NCBI RefSeq assembly: GCF_020463795.1
Contig: NZ_CP080025.1
Span: forward strand, 933,001-997,000
DNA: 64,000 bases
Direction of reading: 5' to 3'
DNA from: Echinicola marina
Lineage (GTDB): Bacteria; Bacteroidota; Bacteroidia; Cytophagales; Cyclobacteriaceae
The notes beneath the pieces are model-generated. The model was not told the DNA's origin. It worked only from the letters and a program-made list of their open reading frames with translations, and did not search any database. Below, one piece after another: positions 26,556 to 34,295 of this stretch; the stretch's first letter is position 1; each line of letters begins with the position of its first letter. The translations under genes and the position numbers were made by a program.

Positions 26556-27860
26556 TTAACCACCGAAGTCGTCAAATCTGATATTTTCTTTTGGAACACC
26601 CATATCATCCAACAGCTTCAATACTGCTGAGTTCATCAATGGAGGTCCACAAAGGTAAAATTCTATTTCATCTGGCTCTGGGTGATCTTTCAGATAATTA
26701 TCATAGAGCACTTGGTGAATAAAGCCTACATATCCATCTCCTTCTGCATCGTCCAAAGACTTTTTGATTTTCCAATTATCTTCTGGAAGTGGTTCAGATA
26801 AACCAATATAGAATTTAAAATTTGGGAAGTCTTTTTCTATATCCCTGAAATGAGGAACATAGAACAATTCTTTCTTAGAACGACCACCATACCAATAAGA
26901 AACTTTTCTGTCTGATTTTTCTGTGTGGAACAAGTGGAAGATATGAGACCTCAATGGAGCCATACCGGCACCACCACCGATATAGATCATTTCTCTTTGA
27001 GTTGGGTTGATATGGAATTCACCATAAGGACCTGAGATAGTTACTTTATCTCCTGGCTTACGAGAGAACACGTAAGAAGAACATACCCCAGGATTAACGT
27101 CCATCCACTTATTATTCGCCCTATCCCATGGAGGAGTAGCGATACGAATGGTCAACATCACAATATTACCTTCAGCAGGGTGGTTAGCCATGGAGTAAGC
27201 CCTAAATAGCTCCTCATCATTTTTCATCACCAAGCTCCAAAGGCCAAATTTATCCCAATCACTTTGGTACACATCTGCAGGGTGACCCAACTCAGGATGT
27301 GGCGTGATATCAATATCCTTGAAGTTTACAGTAATCTCAGGAACATCAATCTGGATATATCCACCTGATTCGAAATCCAAAACTTCACCTTCTGGCAATT
27401 TCACTTTGAATTCTTTGATAAAGGTAGACACATTGTAATTTGATATTACTTCGCAATCCCACTTCTTAATACCGAAGATTTCTTCCGGGATGCGAATCTT
27501 CATATCCTGTTTAACTTTCACCTGGCAAGAAAGCCTTACGTTGCTTTGTTGCTCTGAACGGCTAAGATGGCCCACTTCAGTAGGAAGCACCTCTCCACCA
27601 CCTTCTTCAACAGTACACTTACACATGGCACATGTACCACCTCCACCACAGGCAGAAGGCAAGAAGATTTTTTGGTTACCCAAAGTAGCCAAAAGGGAAG
27701 AACCGGCAGAAGTAGTCACCGGATTGGCTTCATCTCCGTTAATGATGATTTTCACATCTCCTGAAGCAACCAGCTTGGACTGGGCAAACAGCAGAATGAA
27801 AACAAGTAGCAAAATAATCAAGGTAAATGCTACAATTGATGTAATAATTACTGAACTCAT
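26556..27860 (-). CDS. nqrF: Na+-translocating NADH:quinone reductase subunit F
   Basis: The electron-input subunit of the NQR sodium pump: it oxidises NADH through FAD and a [2Fe-2S] cluster and passes electrons to the other subunits. 434 residues with one N-terminal membrane helix (~5-27), a ferredoxin domain with cluster cysteines in [12 protein letters not shown] (~69-80) and LSCQV (~112), an FAD motif RAYSMANHP, the NAD-binding [17 protein letters not shown] and YLCGPPLMN, and the family C terminus IRFDDFGG. The gene appears alone: accD lies 131 nt upstream and the arginase-like operon downstream, so nqrABCDE are not adjacent on this side. A separate -7 box supports independent transcription. 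Confidence 0.95.
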   Translation of the reverse strand: MSSVIITSIVAFTLIILLLVFILLFAQSKLVASGDVKIIINGDEANPVTTSAGSSLLATLGNQKIFLPSACGGGGTCAMCKCTVEEGGGEVLPTEVGHLSRSEQQSNVRLSCQVKVKQDMKIRIPEEIFGIKKWDCEVISNYNVSTFIKEFKVKLPEGEVLDFESGGYIQIDVPEITVNFKDIDITPHPELGHPADVYQSDWDKFGLWSLVMKNDEELFRAYSMANHPAEGNIVMLTIRIATPPWDRANNKWMDVNPGVCSSYVFSRKPGDKVTISGPYGEFHINPTQREMIYIGGGAGMAPLRSHIFHLFHTEKSDRKVSYWYGGRSKKELFYVPHFRDIEKDFPNFKFYIGLSEPLPEDNWKIKKSLDDAEGDGYVGFIHQVLYDNYLKDHPEPDEIEFYLCGPPLMNSAVLKLLDDMGVPKENIRFDDFGG

Positions 27861-27901
27861 TTAATAATGCTTTTTCTAGTTCTCTTTCAGTATATCAAGC
27901 A

Positions 27902-27925
27902 CCTCATTTGAGGCACACAAATATA
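27902..27925 (-). promoter_or_regulatory. nqrF promoter with palindrome at the start site
   Basis: Minus-strand -7 box TATATTTG (27918-27925) fits TAnnTTTG. The predicted start of transcription falls on a 12-nt palindrome CCTCATTTGAGG at 27902-27913, a possible operator. The leader to the ATG would be about 50 nt. Confidence 0.4.
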
Positions 27926-27991
27926 TTTAATATTCCCTAAAATCGTTGACCGTTCAGGTAAATTTTAACTTTAATTTACCTACACAACCGA

Positions 27992-28834
27992 TTAATTGCT
28001 CAATAGTTTAAGCAAAGTAGAAATCCTTGTTTTAAGCTGCCTTCTGTCGACGATAAAATCCAAGAAGCCGTGTTCCAAAACAAATTCTGAACTTTGGAAT
28101 CCCTTTGGAAGATCTTTACCGATTGTTTCACGAATCACTCTTGGACCTGCAAAGCCAATCAAAGCTCCCGGTTCGGCAATATTAAAATCGCCCAACATGG
28201 CATAGGAAGCCGTTACACCACCTGTAGTAGGATCTGTCACCAAAGAAATATAAGGGATTTTTGCTTCGTCCAATAAAGCCAGCTTGGCAGAAGTTTTTGC
28301 CATCTGCATCAAACTAAAACCGGCCTCCATCATTCTAGCCCCACCGGATTTAGAAATCATCAAAAATGGGATTTTGTGCTTGAGGGAATGATCAATTGAC
28401 CTGGCAATTTTTTCGCCTACTACTGAGCCCATAGAACCACCGATAAAACTGAAATCCATACAGGCAATCACGATGTCCTGGCCATTGACCTTTCCTACTC
28501 CTGAACGAACAGCATCTTTTAAGCCAGTCTTGTTGATGGTCGCCTCGATTCTAGAAGTATAGGGTTTGCTATCCACAAAATTCAAGGGATCACCTGAGGT
28601 CATTTCTGTATCCAACTCCTGAAACTTATTATCATCAAATAAAATTTCGAAATATTCCTTCGACCCGATTTTCACATGGTAATCATCATCAGGACACACA
28701 AATGCATTGTTCTTTAATTCGCGTGTGTGAATGATATTTCCCTTTGGTGTCTTAAACCAAAGCCCATCTGGGGCGTCTTTCTTCTCTTTTGTAGAAGTTT
28801 TAATTCCTGCGTCTTTTCTCTTAAACCAAGCCAT
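27992..28834 (-). CDS. accD: Acetyl-CoA carboxylase carboxyltransferase subunit beta
   Basis: The beta half of carboxyltransferase, which moves CO2 from carboxybiotin to acetyl-CoA to make malonyl-CoA. The 280 residues match AccD end to end: N terminus [31 protein letters not shown] (~129-148), [24 protein letters not shown] (~159-182), [19 protein letters not shown] (~197-215) and [13 protein letters not shown]. The N-terminal zinc ribbon is not intact: where E. coli has CxxC and CPKC, this protein has WFKTPKG and CPDD, leaving one of four cysteines. It is probably monocistronic with a -7 box 40 nt upstream; accA is not in the window. Confidence 0.95.
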   Translation of the reverse strand: MAWFKRKDAGIKTSTKEKKDAPDGLWFKTPKGNIIHTRELKNNAFVCPDDDYHVKIGSKEYFEILFDDNKFQELDTEMTSGDPLNFVDSKPYTSRIEATINKTGLKDAVRSGVGKVNGQDIVIACMDFSFIGGSMGSVVGEKIARSIDHSLKHKIPFLMISKSGGARMMEAGFSLMQMAKTSAKLALLDEAKIPYISLVTDPTTGGVTASYAMLGDFNIAEPGALIGFAGPRVIRETIGKDLPKGFQSSEFVLEHGFLDFIVDRRQLKTRISTLLKLLSN

Positions 28835-28874
28835 ATGTTGTATTTTAAGGCTGAAAATTTCTTTTCAGGGACTA

Positions 28875-28882
28875 CAAATTTA
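28875..28882 (-). promoter_or_regulatory. -7 promoter box for accD
   Basis: Minus-strand TAAATTTG matches TAnnTTTG and lies 40 nt before the accD ATG. A -33 box is not evident. Confidence 0.4.
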
Positions 28883-28920
28883 TAGGTATTATCCGTTAAA
28901 TAAAATGAAATGTTGCTTTC

Positions 28921-29988
28921 TCATTCAGGGTGGCCATTTCGCATTGATGCGGCCTCCTCCAATTTGTCCATCAAAATCCGGGTTTTAGGCAAAGACTCCG
29001 GATATTCATCCTGAATATACTGCACCATCTGTTCCCGTACCAAACAGCGCAAGTCAAAAGCAGAAGGGCTGTCCCTAGCACTCATCAAACACCTCAGCTC
29101 CAACTCAGTAGACTTCATCTCAGTAACTTGGAGTACTTGAACCTTTCCGTCCCACAAATCTGTGCTATCCAAAATTTCTTTAAGCTTATTTTTCAAATTC
29201 TGGACGGGGATAGTATGATCTACATACAAAAATACTGTCCCCCAAATATCTGCCGTAGTCCTAGTCCAATTTTGAAAAGGCTTCTCCAGAAAATAATAAA
29301 TAGGCAACACCAAACGCCGCTGATCCCAAATACAAACCACCACATAGGTCAAATTAATTTCTTCAATCTTCCCCCATTCGCCTTCTACCACCACTACATC
29401 ATCAATACGAATAGGCTGTGTAAATGCAATTTGAAATCCCGCCAATAGGTTGGCGATCGATTTTTGGGCTGCCAAACCAATGATGATCCCTGCCACTCCT
29501 GCAGAAGCTAAAATACCCTGTCCAGCCTTTCTAGCGGCCTCAAATGTCATCATCACCAAAGAAAACGCTACAAGGACGACAAGTACAACTATGATTTTCT
29601 GGATAAAACTAACCTGGGTATGCATCCTGCGTTCCTTTAAATTGTCTGATTTGCTAAATGAATGATGCTCTAAAAAATAATATTTCATCACTGTGGTAAG
29701 CGCAATAAGCACCCATGCAAAATTGAAATAAAACAACACCTGAAAAATCTTAAATTGACTGATATAGCTCCAATCTTCCGGAGAAAACCGGGGCTCCAAT
29801 AATGGAAAAAGCAAAAAAAAGAGCCCCCACTTTAGGGAATTGGACAAACCTTGGACCGCCTTTTTACCTGATTCTGACTGGGGTTTATAAAACTTCTTCA
29901 ACAAAGAGGCAAAAGACAACCAGATTATCAAATGGGCACACAAGAGCAGCCCTATTGAAATAGAAACAAATACAATCTTGTCATTCAT
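28921..29988 (-). CDS. MscS-type mechanosensitive channel
   Basis: A 355-residue inner-membrane channel that opens under membrane tension to relieve osmotic shock. Four hydrophobic helices (~4-25, ~52-67, ~83-103, ~130-152) precede the pore helix, whose Gly/Ala-rich face AGVAGIIIGLAAQKSIANLLAGFQIAF (pore-lining part ~165-190) is the MscS signature. The beta domain follows with IRIDDVVVVEGEWGKIEEI, and the C-terminal alpha/beta part closes the cytosolic vestibule. It has one more membrane helix than E. coli MscS and is typical of medium-length family members. It is followed by accD 86 nt later on the same strand but probably not in one operon, since accD has its own -7 box. Confidence 0.9.
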   Translation of the reverse strand: MNDKIVFVSISIGLLLCAHLIIWLSFASLLKKFYKPQSESGKKAVQGLSNSLKWGLFFLLFPLLEPRFSPEDWSYISQFKIFQVLFYFNFAWVLIALTTVMKYYFLEHHSFSKSDNLKERRMHTQVSFIQKIIVVLVVLVAFSLVMMTFEAARKAGQGILASAGVAGIIIGLAAQKSIANLLAGFQIAFTQPIRIDDVVVVEGEWGKIEEINLTYVVVCIWDQRRLVLPIYYFLEKPFQNWTRTTADIWGTVFLYVDHTIPVQNLKNKLKEILDSTDLWDGKVQVLQVTEMKSTELELRCLMSARDSPSAFDLRCLVREQMVQYIQDEYPESLPKTRILMDKLEEAASMRNGHPE

Positions 29989-30208
29989 CTTAATAGCATT
30001 TAGTGGATCAAGGAATAAACAAGGCTATTGGGTCATTATTTTTATCGCTGGTGCAGTCAAAGATTTTCAGCCACTTGTTCTCGAGGTATGTAGAAGGAAA
30101 GCAGGGATTCATTACATTTGTTAATTATATAAAAAGCCAAATGAAGGACTCCATTCAACCTTGCTTTCGTTATAATATAGATAGAAGAAACAATAAATCC
30201 AAAAATAC

Positions 30209-31855
30209 ATGATGACGCTACCCGCTATCCTATTGTTGTCAGGAATTATACTTTTAGGAGCATATTTACTTTATGGTAAATACGTGTTCGAGAAATTCAA
30301 CATCAATGATAAAAACCAAACTCCTTCACATCAATATAAGGATGGGGTCGACTATGTCCCAAGTAAACCTATTGTTGTATTGGGTCACCATTTTGCTTCC
30401 ATAGCAGGTGCGGGACCTATAGTAGGCCCTATCATTGCGGTAACTTTTGGATGGATTCCTGCTATCATTTGGATCTTGGTAGGCGGGATTTTTTTCGGGG
30501 CAGTCCATGATTTGGGAAGCATGATCGCTTCCATGAGAAACCAGGGCAAATCCATAGGGACCATTATCAAAAACAATATTGGCTATAAAGGCAAACAGCT
30601 GTTTATGATTTTTAGCTTTTCCACTTTGATTTTGGTCATAGCCGTATTCGCAGACATCATTGCCAAGACTTTTATCAACAACCCCGGAGTAGCTTCTGCC
30701 TCTATACTCTTTATAGGCCTTGCGGTGGTGTTTGGAACAGTTAACAAATTTGTCGCAGATAAAAAAAGCCTTTTTATCATTATATCTATTATCGGCGTGG
30801 CATTGATGTATTATTTTGTTTACCTCGGTATGCAAATCCCATTTGCCTTGAATTATGAACTGTGGCTCTATATTTTATTGGCCTATGCCTTCATTGCCTC
30901 GGTTACACCAGTTTCTCTATTGTTACAGCCCAGAGATTACCTTAATAGTTTCTTACTATATGGATTGATCATTTTTGCCACTATAGGTATATTCTATGCA
31001 AATCCAGAAATCAAAATGGATACCCAGGTAAATATCACTTCCGAAAATTTGGGCTATTTATTTCCAGTTCTGTTCGTCACGATTGCCTGTGGAGCTATAA
31101 GTGGTTTTCATTCCTTGGTGGCCTCTGGAACTACGTCCAAACAGATAGACAAAGAAGGAGATGCCAAAGTAGTTGGCTTTGGAGGAATGCTAATTGAATC
31201 ATTTTTGGCTATCATTTCAGTGGCCGCAGTCATTATCCTCAGTAGAGAAGAATACGCCAGTAGTTTGAGTTTAAAAGGGCCTGTAACTATGTTCTCTGAT
31301 GGTCTAGGATCCATGATGGCCACTTTAGGGATCCCCGAACAGATGGCTGTTAGTTTCGTAGCCCTTACAGTATCTGCTTTCGCCCTAACAACATTGGATA
31401 CATGTACCCGCTTGGCAAGGTTCACCCTGCAGGAATATTTTGAGGGAGCAGAAAACCCTGTGGGAAAACAATTATCAGGGAACAGGTACTTGAGCACTGG
31501 CATAGTAGTTGTTTTGTCCATTTTACTGATTCGCTCAGGTGGTTTTACCACGTTATGGCCGATATTCGGTTCTGCTAATCAGCTCCTCGCGGCATTGGCC
31601 CTTTTGGCCATTGCAGTTTGGCTGATCAATATCAATGTCAACGCTACCTTTGTACTCATTCCCATGTTTTTCATGTTTACCGTTACACTGACTTCCTTAG
31701 GCATCTTTGCCTGGAAGAATTTCCAAGAAGAAGCTTATGTGCTATCCATTATTGCTGCCATTTTGTTTGTACTTTCTATAATTTTGATCATCCTGGCCAA
31801 AAAAAGTTTGGAACAAAAACCTCCCATTCCCGAAATAGGAAATTCTTTTAAATAG
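30209..31855 (+). CDS. cstA: Carbon starvation protein A (peptide/pyruvate transporter family)
   Basis: A 548-residue inner-membrane protein with ~15 hydrophobic helices. The N-terminal CstA signature is clear: KYVFEKFNINDKN, VPSKPIVVLGHHFASIAGAGPIVGP and WILVGGIFFGAVHDLGSMIASMRNQGKSIG (first ~115 residues). CstA members take up peptides or pyruvate and are induced when carbon runs out. The DUF4161-like C-terminal part is retained as far as ~540. Two Met codons open the frame (30209 and 30212). The 220 nt upstream contain no gene I trust; a GTG-started frame of 69 codons there is judged spurious. Confidence 0.92.
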   Translation: MMTLPAILLLSGIILLGAYLLYGKYVFEKFNINDKNQTPSHQYKDGVDYVPSKPIVVLGHHFASIAGAGPIVGPIIAVTFGWIPAIIWILVGGIFFGAVHDLGSMIASMRNQGKSIGTIIKNNIGYKGKQLFMIFSFSTLILVIAVFADIIAKTFINNPGVASASILFIGLAVVFGTVNKFVADKKSLFIIISIIGVALMYYFVYLGMQIPFALNYELWLYILLAYAFIASVTPVSLLLQPRDYLNSFLLYGLIIFATIGIFYANPEIKMDTQVNITSENLGYLFPVLFVTIACGAISGFHSLVASGTTSKQIDKEGDAKVVGFGGMLIESFLAIISVAAVIILSREEYASSLSLKGPVTMFSDGLGSMMATLGIPEQMAVSFVALTVSAFALTTLDTCTRLARFTLQEYFEGAENPVGKQLSGNRYLSTGIVVVLSILLIRSGGFTTLWPIFGSANQLLAALALLAIAVWLININVNATFVLIPMFFMFTVTLTSLGIFAWKNFQEEAYVLSIIAAILFVLSIILIILAKKSLEQKPPIPEIGNSFK

Positions 31856-31865
31856 AAAAAGTAGG

Positions 31866-31873
31866 TATATTTG
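31866..31873 (+). promoter_or_regulatory. -7 promoter box for the lipoprotein metalloprotease
   Basis: TATATTTG matches TAnnTTTG and lies 55 nt before the GTG start at 31929, directly after the cstA stop. Confidence 0.45.
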
Positions 31874-31928
31874 CAGCTTAATCAATTAATACACTGATAT
31901 TTACACCCATCATCTTACAAAACAAATA

Positions 31929-32705
31929 GTGAACAGAAACTTTCTTAGCACCCATTTCTTCTTATTCATCTTTGTTGCTTTTCTCTCTACCTCCTGCTTT
32001 ACAGACAGGGAAGTGGATGAAAGAATGGAAAGCATCAAGGCTGCCAAAAGAGGTGTGGGAGCTTCTTCCAATGAAATTCTTTCCGCAAATAAATTTTCTA
32101 GCATTGACCTTGAAATCCAGTACATGGAAGGTTTTCAGCCAAACCAAGCTTCAATAGGGACCATTGTCAACTGGATGGAAGACTTGGTGAATAAGCCTGA
32201 CGGCATTAATGTACGCATGAAATCCATTCCAGCCGTAGGTCAGGAAGACTATTCCCTTGATGAAATAAGAGCAATAGAAGACAATAATAGAAGCAGTTAT
32301 AATTCCGGAAGCGAGCTAGGACTGTATATTTTAGTTTTAGACGGATATTTTGACGAGGACACCGAAACAGAGTTTAGCTTAGGTATATCCCACAGAAACA
32401 CTTCCCTCACATTAATGGGACAAAGAATATTAGAAAACTCCGGCCGTGTGGGAAAACCCAGTAAGGAAAAACTGGAAAGTACTGTATTGGAACACGAATT
32501 GGGACATTTAATGGGATTGGTAAACCTAGGCTCCAATATGCTTATTGAACATGAAGACGAAGAACATGATCATCATTGCGACAATAGTCATTGCCTGATG
32601 TACTGGGCTGTGGAAACCAACGTTCTCTACAATGCCGTAAATAATGATATACCAGTCCTGGATCAGAATTGCATAAATGATCTTAAAGCAAATGGAGGGA
32701 AATAA
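31929..32705 (+). CDS. Metzincin-like zinc metalloprotease, lipoprotein
   Basis: A 258-residue protein with a GTG start. The N terminus is a lipoprotein signal (hydrophobic ~8-21, then LSTSC at ~18-22), so it is probably tethered in the membrane. The catalytic signature is LEHELGHLMGLVNLG (~180-194): HExxH plus a Gly and an Asn-Leu-Gly where metzincins have the third ligand, followed by an acidic/His-rich insert (HEDEEHDHHCDNSHC) and then CLMYW, a likely Met-turn. The insert may bind metal or supply the third ligand. The rest has no clear match; similar Bacteroidota proteins are annotated as membrane metalloproteases. Substrate unknown. It stands alone, convergent to the next gene. Confidence 0.75.
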   Translation: MNRNFLSTHFFLFIFVAFLSTSCFTDREVDERMESIKAAKRGVGASSNEILSANKFSSIDLEIQYMEGFQPNQASIGTIVNWMEDLVNKPDGINVRMKSIPAVGQEDYSLDEIRAIEDNNRSSYNSGSELGLYILVLDGYFDEDTETEFSLGISHRNTSLTLMGQRILENSGRVGKPSKEKLESTVLEHELGHLMGLVNLGSNMLIEHEDEEHDHHCDNSHCLMYWAVETNVLYNAVNNDIPVLDQNCINDLKANGGK

Positions 32706-32732
32706 CTTCCCTCCATTTTTCATCAAATTCGC

Positions 32733-33848
32733 TTACATACTGTGAAATGGAGTAGGCATCTTTTTGCTGATCCTCCAAGCAAAACCAAGATTAATAAGAT
32801 AATCAGCAAAAGCGGCATCACCATGCCTATATTGATCAGGCGTGGAATTCTGAATATCCAAATAACTTCTTGTCCTGTTCCTTTCCAAAGCTATTGGTAC
32901 ATTCACATTGACCGAAAACTTGCTTTTGGCATAATTGATTCCCGGCTCAATGGATAATGCATAACCAGGCCTCCTGAACCCATCACTTCCTCCAATCAAA
33001 TCATAAACCGGAATACATTCATGCCTTCCACCCAAATAAAAACTTAATCCCGGTACTGCACTGACATAGGTCAGCCCCAAACGGATAGCATACTGATCAG
33101 GAACAGAAAATTCAGTCCCCCTATTTCTAGAAGATTCCCCATTGGTTTCTCTGGGATTAGCCAGATAAAAAAAGCTTCCATTCAACATAAAACTGTGCGA
33201 AAGCATTCTATAACCCTGAAGCTCCAAGGTTCCTCCAAATCCCCCATCACCAGGCTGAATGGACTGGTCTACTGTCAACTCCAATGTTTGGTCCCTGTTG
33301 TCCCCTTGGTTATAAAAAGTACTGGTCGCACCATAATCTCCTGTGGGCAACTTTATTCCCAGACCCACAGAGAAATTGCCTCTGGAATTCTTATCAGGAT
33401 TCAACACCCAGTAAGCAGCGCTCAACCTAATATCACCCAGCCCACTTGCATAGGTTTTATGACGATCTCCCAATCCATTTGGAGGATTTCCTCCGTGTTC
33501 ATACATGGAAGACCGCTCATGATAAACCAGTGGCAGAATCAACGAGCCATACCACCTGTCACTAAAACCATAAGAAACTGAAGCATCAAAGAAATAGGAA
33601 TCATTGATCACTTCTGTTCCTTCTTCTACCCTATAGGTCTCTTCTTCATGGCCCCTAAAGTGCCTGAAGGAATGAAAATACCTGAAATTCCCATTGATCA
33701 GCCACTCCCCTTTTGGTAAGAAAGATTCGGAGCCCACTTGCCCATTACAGGTTGAAAAACCACGAATCGCCACACAGCCTTGTGAATAAGCCTTTTGAAC
33801 AGCAATAATTAGGGTGAATAATAAAGTAATTAAGTAGATTTTTTTCAT
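32733..33848 (-). CDS. Outer-membrane beta-barrel protein of unknown function
   Basis: I use the ATG at 33848 (371 aa); a GTG two codons earlier is possible. Signal peptide ~1-23 (KKIYLITLLFTLIIAVQKAYSQ). The mature protein has many amphipathic strands with aromatic ends (WLINGNFRYFHSFRHFRG, SYGFSDRWYGSLILPLVY, FSVGLGIKLPTGDYG, YAIRLGLTYVSAVPGLSFYLGGRHE), the pattern of 12-16-stranded transporter-like barrels; IKLPTGDYG is seen in the family often called transporter/phenol-degradation MetA-like. A conserved-looking Cys pair occurs near the N terminus (QGCVAIRGFSTCNG). It is convergent with the metalloprotease gene, 27 nt apart. Cargo unknown. Confidence 0.78.
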   Translation of the reverse strand: MKKIYLITLLFTLIIAVQKAYSQGCVAIRGFSTCNGQVGSESFLPKGEWLINGNFRYFHSFRHFRGHEEETYRVEEGTEVINDSYFFDASVSYGFSDRWYGSLILPLVYHERSSMYEHGGNPPNGLGDRHKTYASGLGDIRLSAAYWVLNPDKNSRGNFSVGLGIKLPTGDYGATSTFYNQGDNRDQTLELTVDQSIQPGDGGFGGTLELQGYRMLSHSFMLNGSFFYLANPRETNGESSRNRGTEFSVPDQYAIRLGLTYVSAVPGLSFYLGGRHECIPVYDLIGGSDGFRRPGYALSIEPGINYAKSKFSVNVNVPIALERNRTRSYLDIQNSTPDQYRHGDAAFADYLINLGFAWRISKKMPTPFHSM

Positions 33849-33954
33849 ATACACTTCTGGTTATTTATGAGGGTTACTAATAATCAACAAGTATATAATT
33901 TAAGCAAATCAAGGCATAATTCAACCTATTTTCAGGTCTGGAAAGAAAAAAAAT

Positions 33955-33982
33955 AAAAAGGAGCCCCTGCTTGAGGGCTCCT
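33955..33982 (-). terminator. Terminator of the carB-DUF4834 unit
   Basis: AGGAGCCC (33959-33966) pairs with GGGCTCCT (33975-33982); on the minus strand it is followed by CTTTTTATTTTTTT. It lies 35 nt after the stop of the DUF4834-like gene. Confidence 0.8.
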
Positions 33983-34017
33983 CTTATCGTATTTAATTTC
34001 AAAGGAATTATAAAACA

Positions 34018-34272
34018 TCAATCCTTTACTTCTTCATAATCTACATATTCACCACCTCGAATATCTTTCTTACTTCTTTTCTCATATTCTTTGGGCACAT
34101 AGTCCACATGGATTTCTCCATCACTCTTGGCGGCCCGTTGCTGAGTCCTTTGCTCTTCCCTCGCAGCTGCTTTTACCTGCTGAGCAAATTGCCCCAATTT
34201 GGACCTTAAGAAGTAGCGGAAAAGCTGCCCAAACAACCAACCGATACAAAGAATTAATATGATATACTTCAA
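34018..34272 (-). CDS. Small membrane protein, DUF4834-like
   Basis: An 84-residue protein with one N-terminal membrane helix (KYIILILCIGWLFGQLF, ~2-18) and a charged cytosolic tail with Gln/Arg/Ala repeats and the ending GGEYVDYEEVKD. This layout (short helix, basic-acidic tail, YVDYEE end) is what I recall of DUF4834 proteins in Bacteroidota, which have no known function. It starts 24 nt after carB stops and ends before a terminator, so it is co-transcribed with carB. Confidence 0.7.
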   Translation of the reverse strand: MKYIILILCIGWLFGQLFRYFLRSKLGQFAQQVKAAAREEQRTQQRAAKSDGEIHVDYVPKEYEKRSKKDIRGGEYVDYEEVKD

Positions 34273-34295
34273 AGCGAAATGTATTTAATTACAAA

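Noticed and set aside
30003-30212. 69-codon plus-strand frame with a GTG start upstream of cstA
   Set aside because: It overlaps the cstA start, matches no family I recognise and its ending is Asn/Lys-rich random-looking sequence. Most likely leader region.
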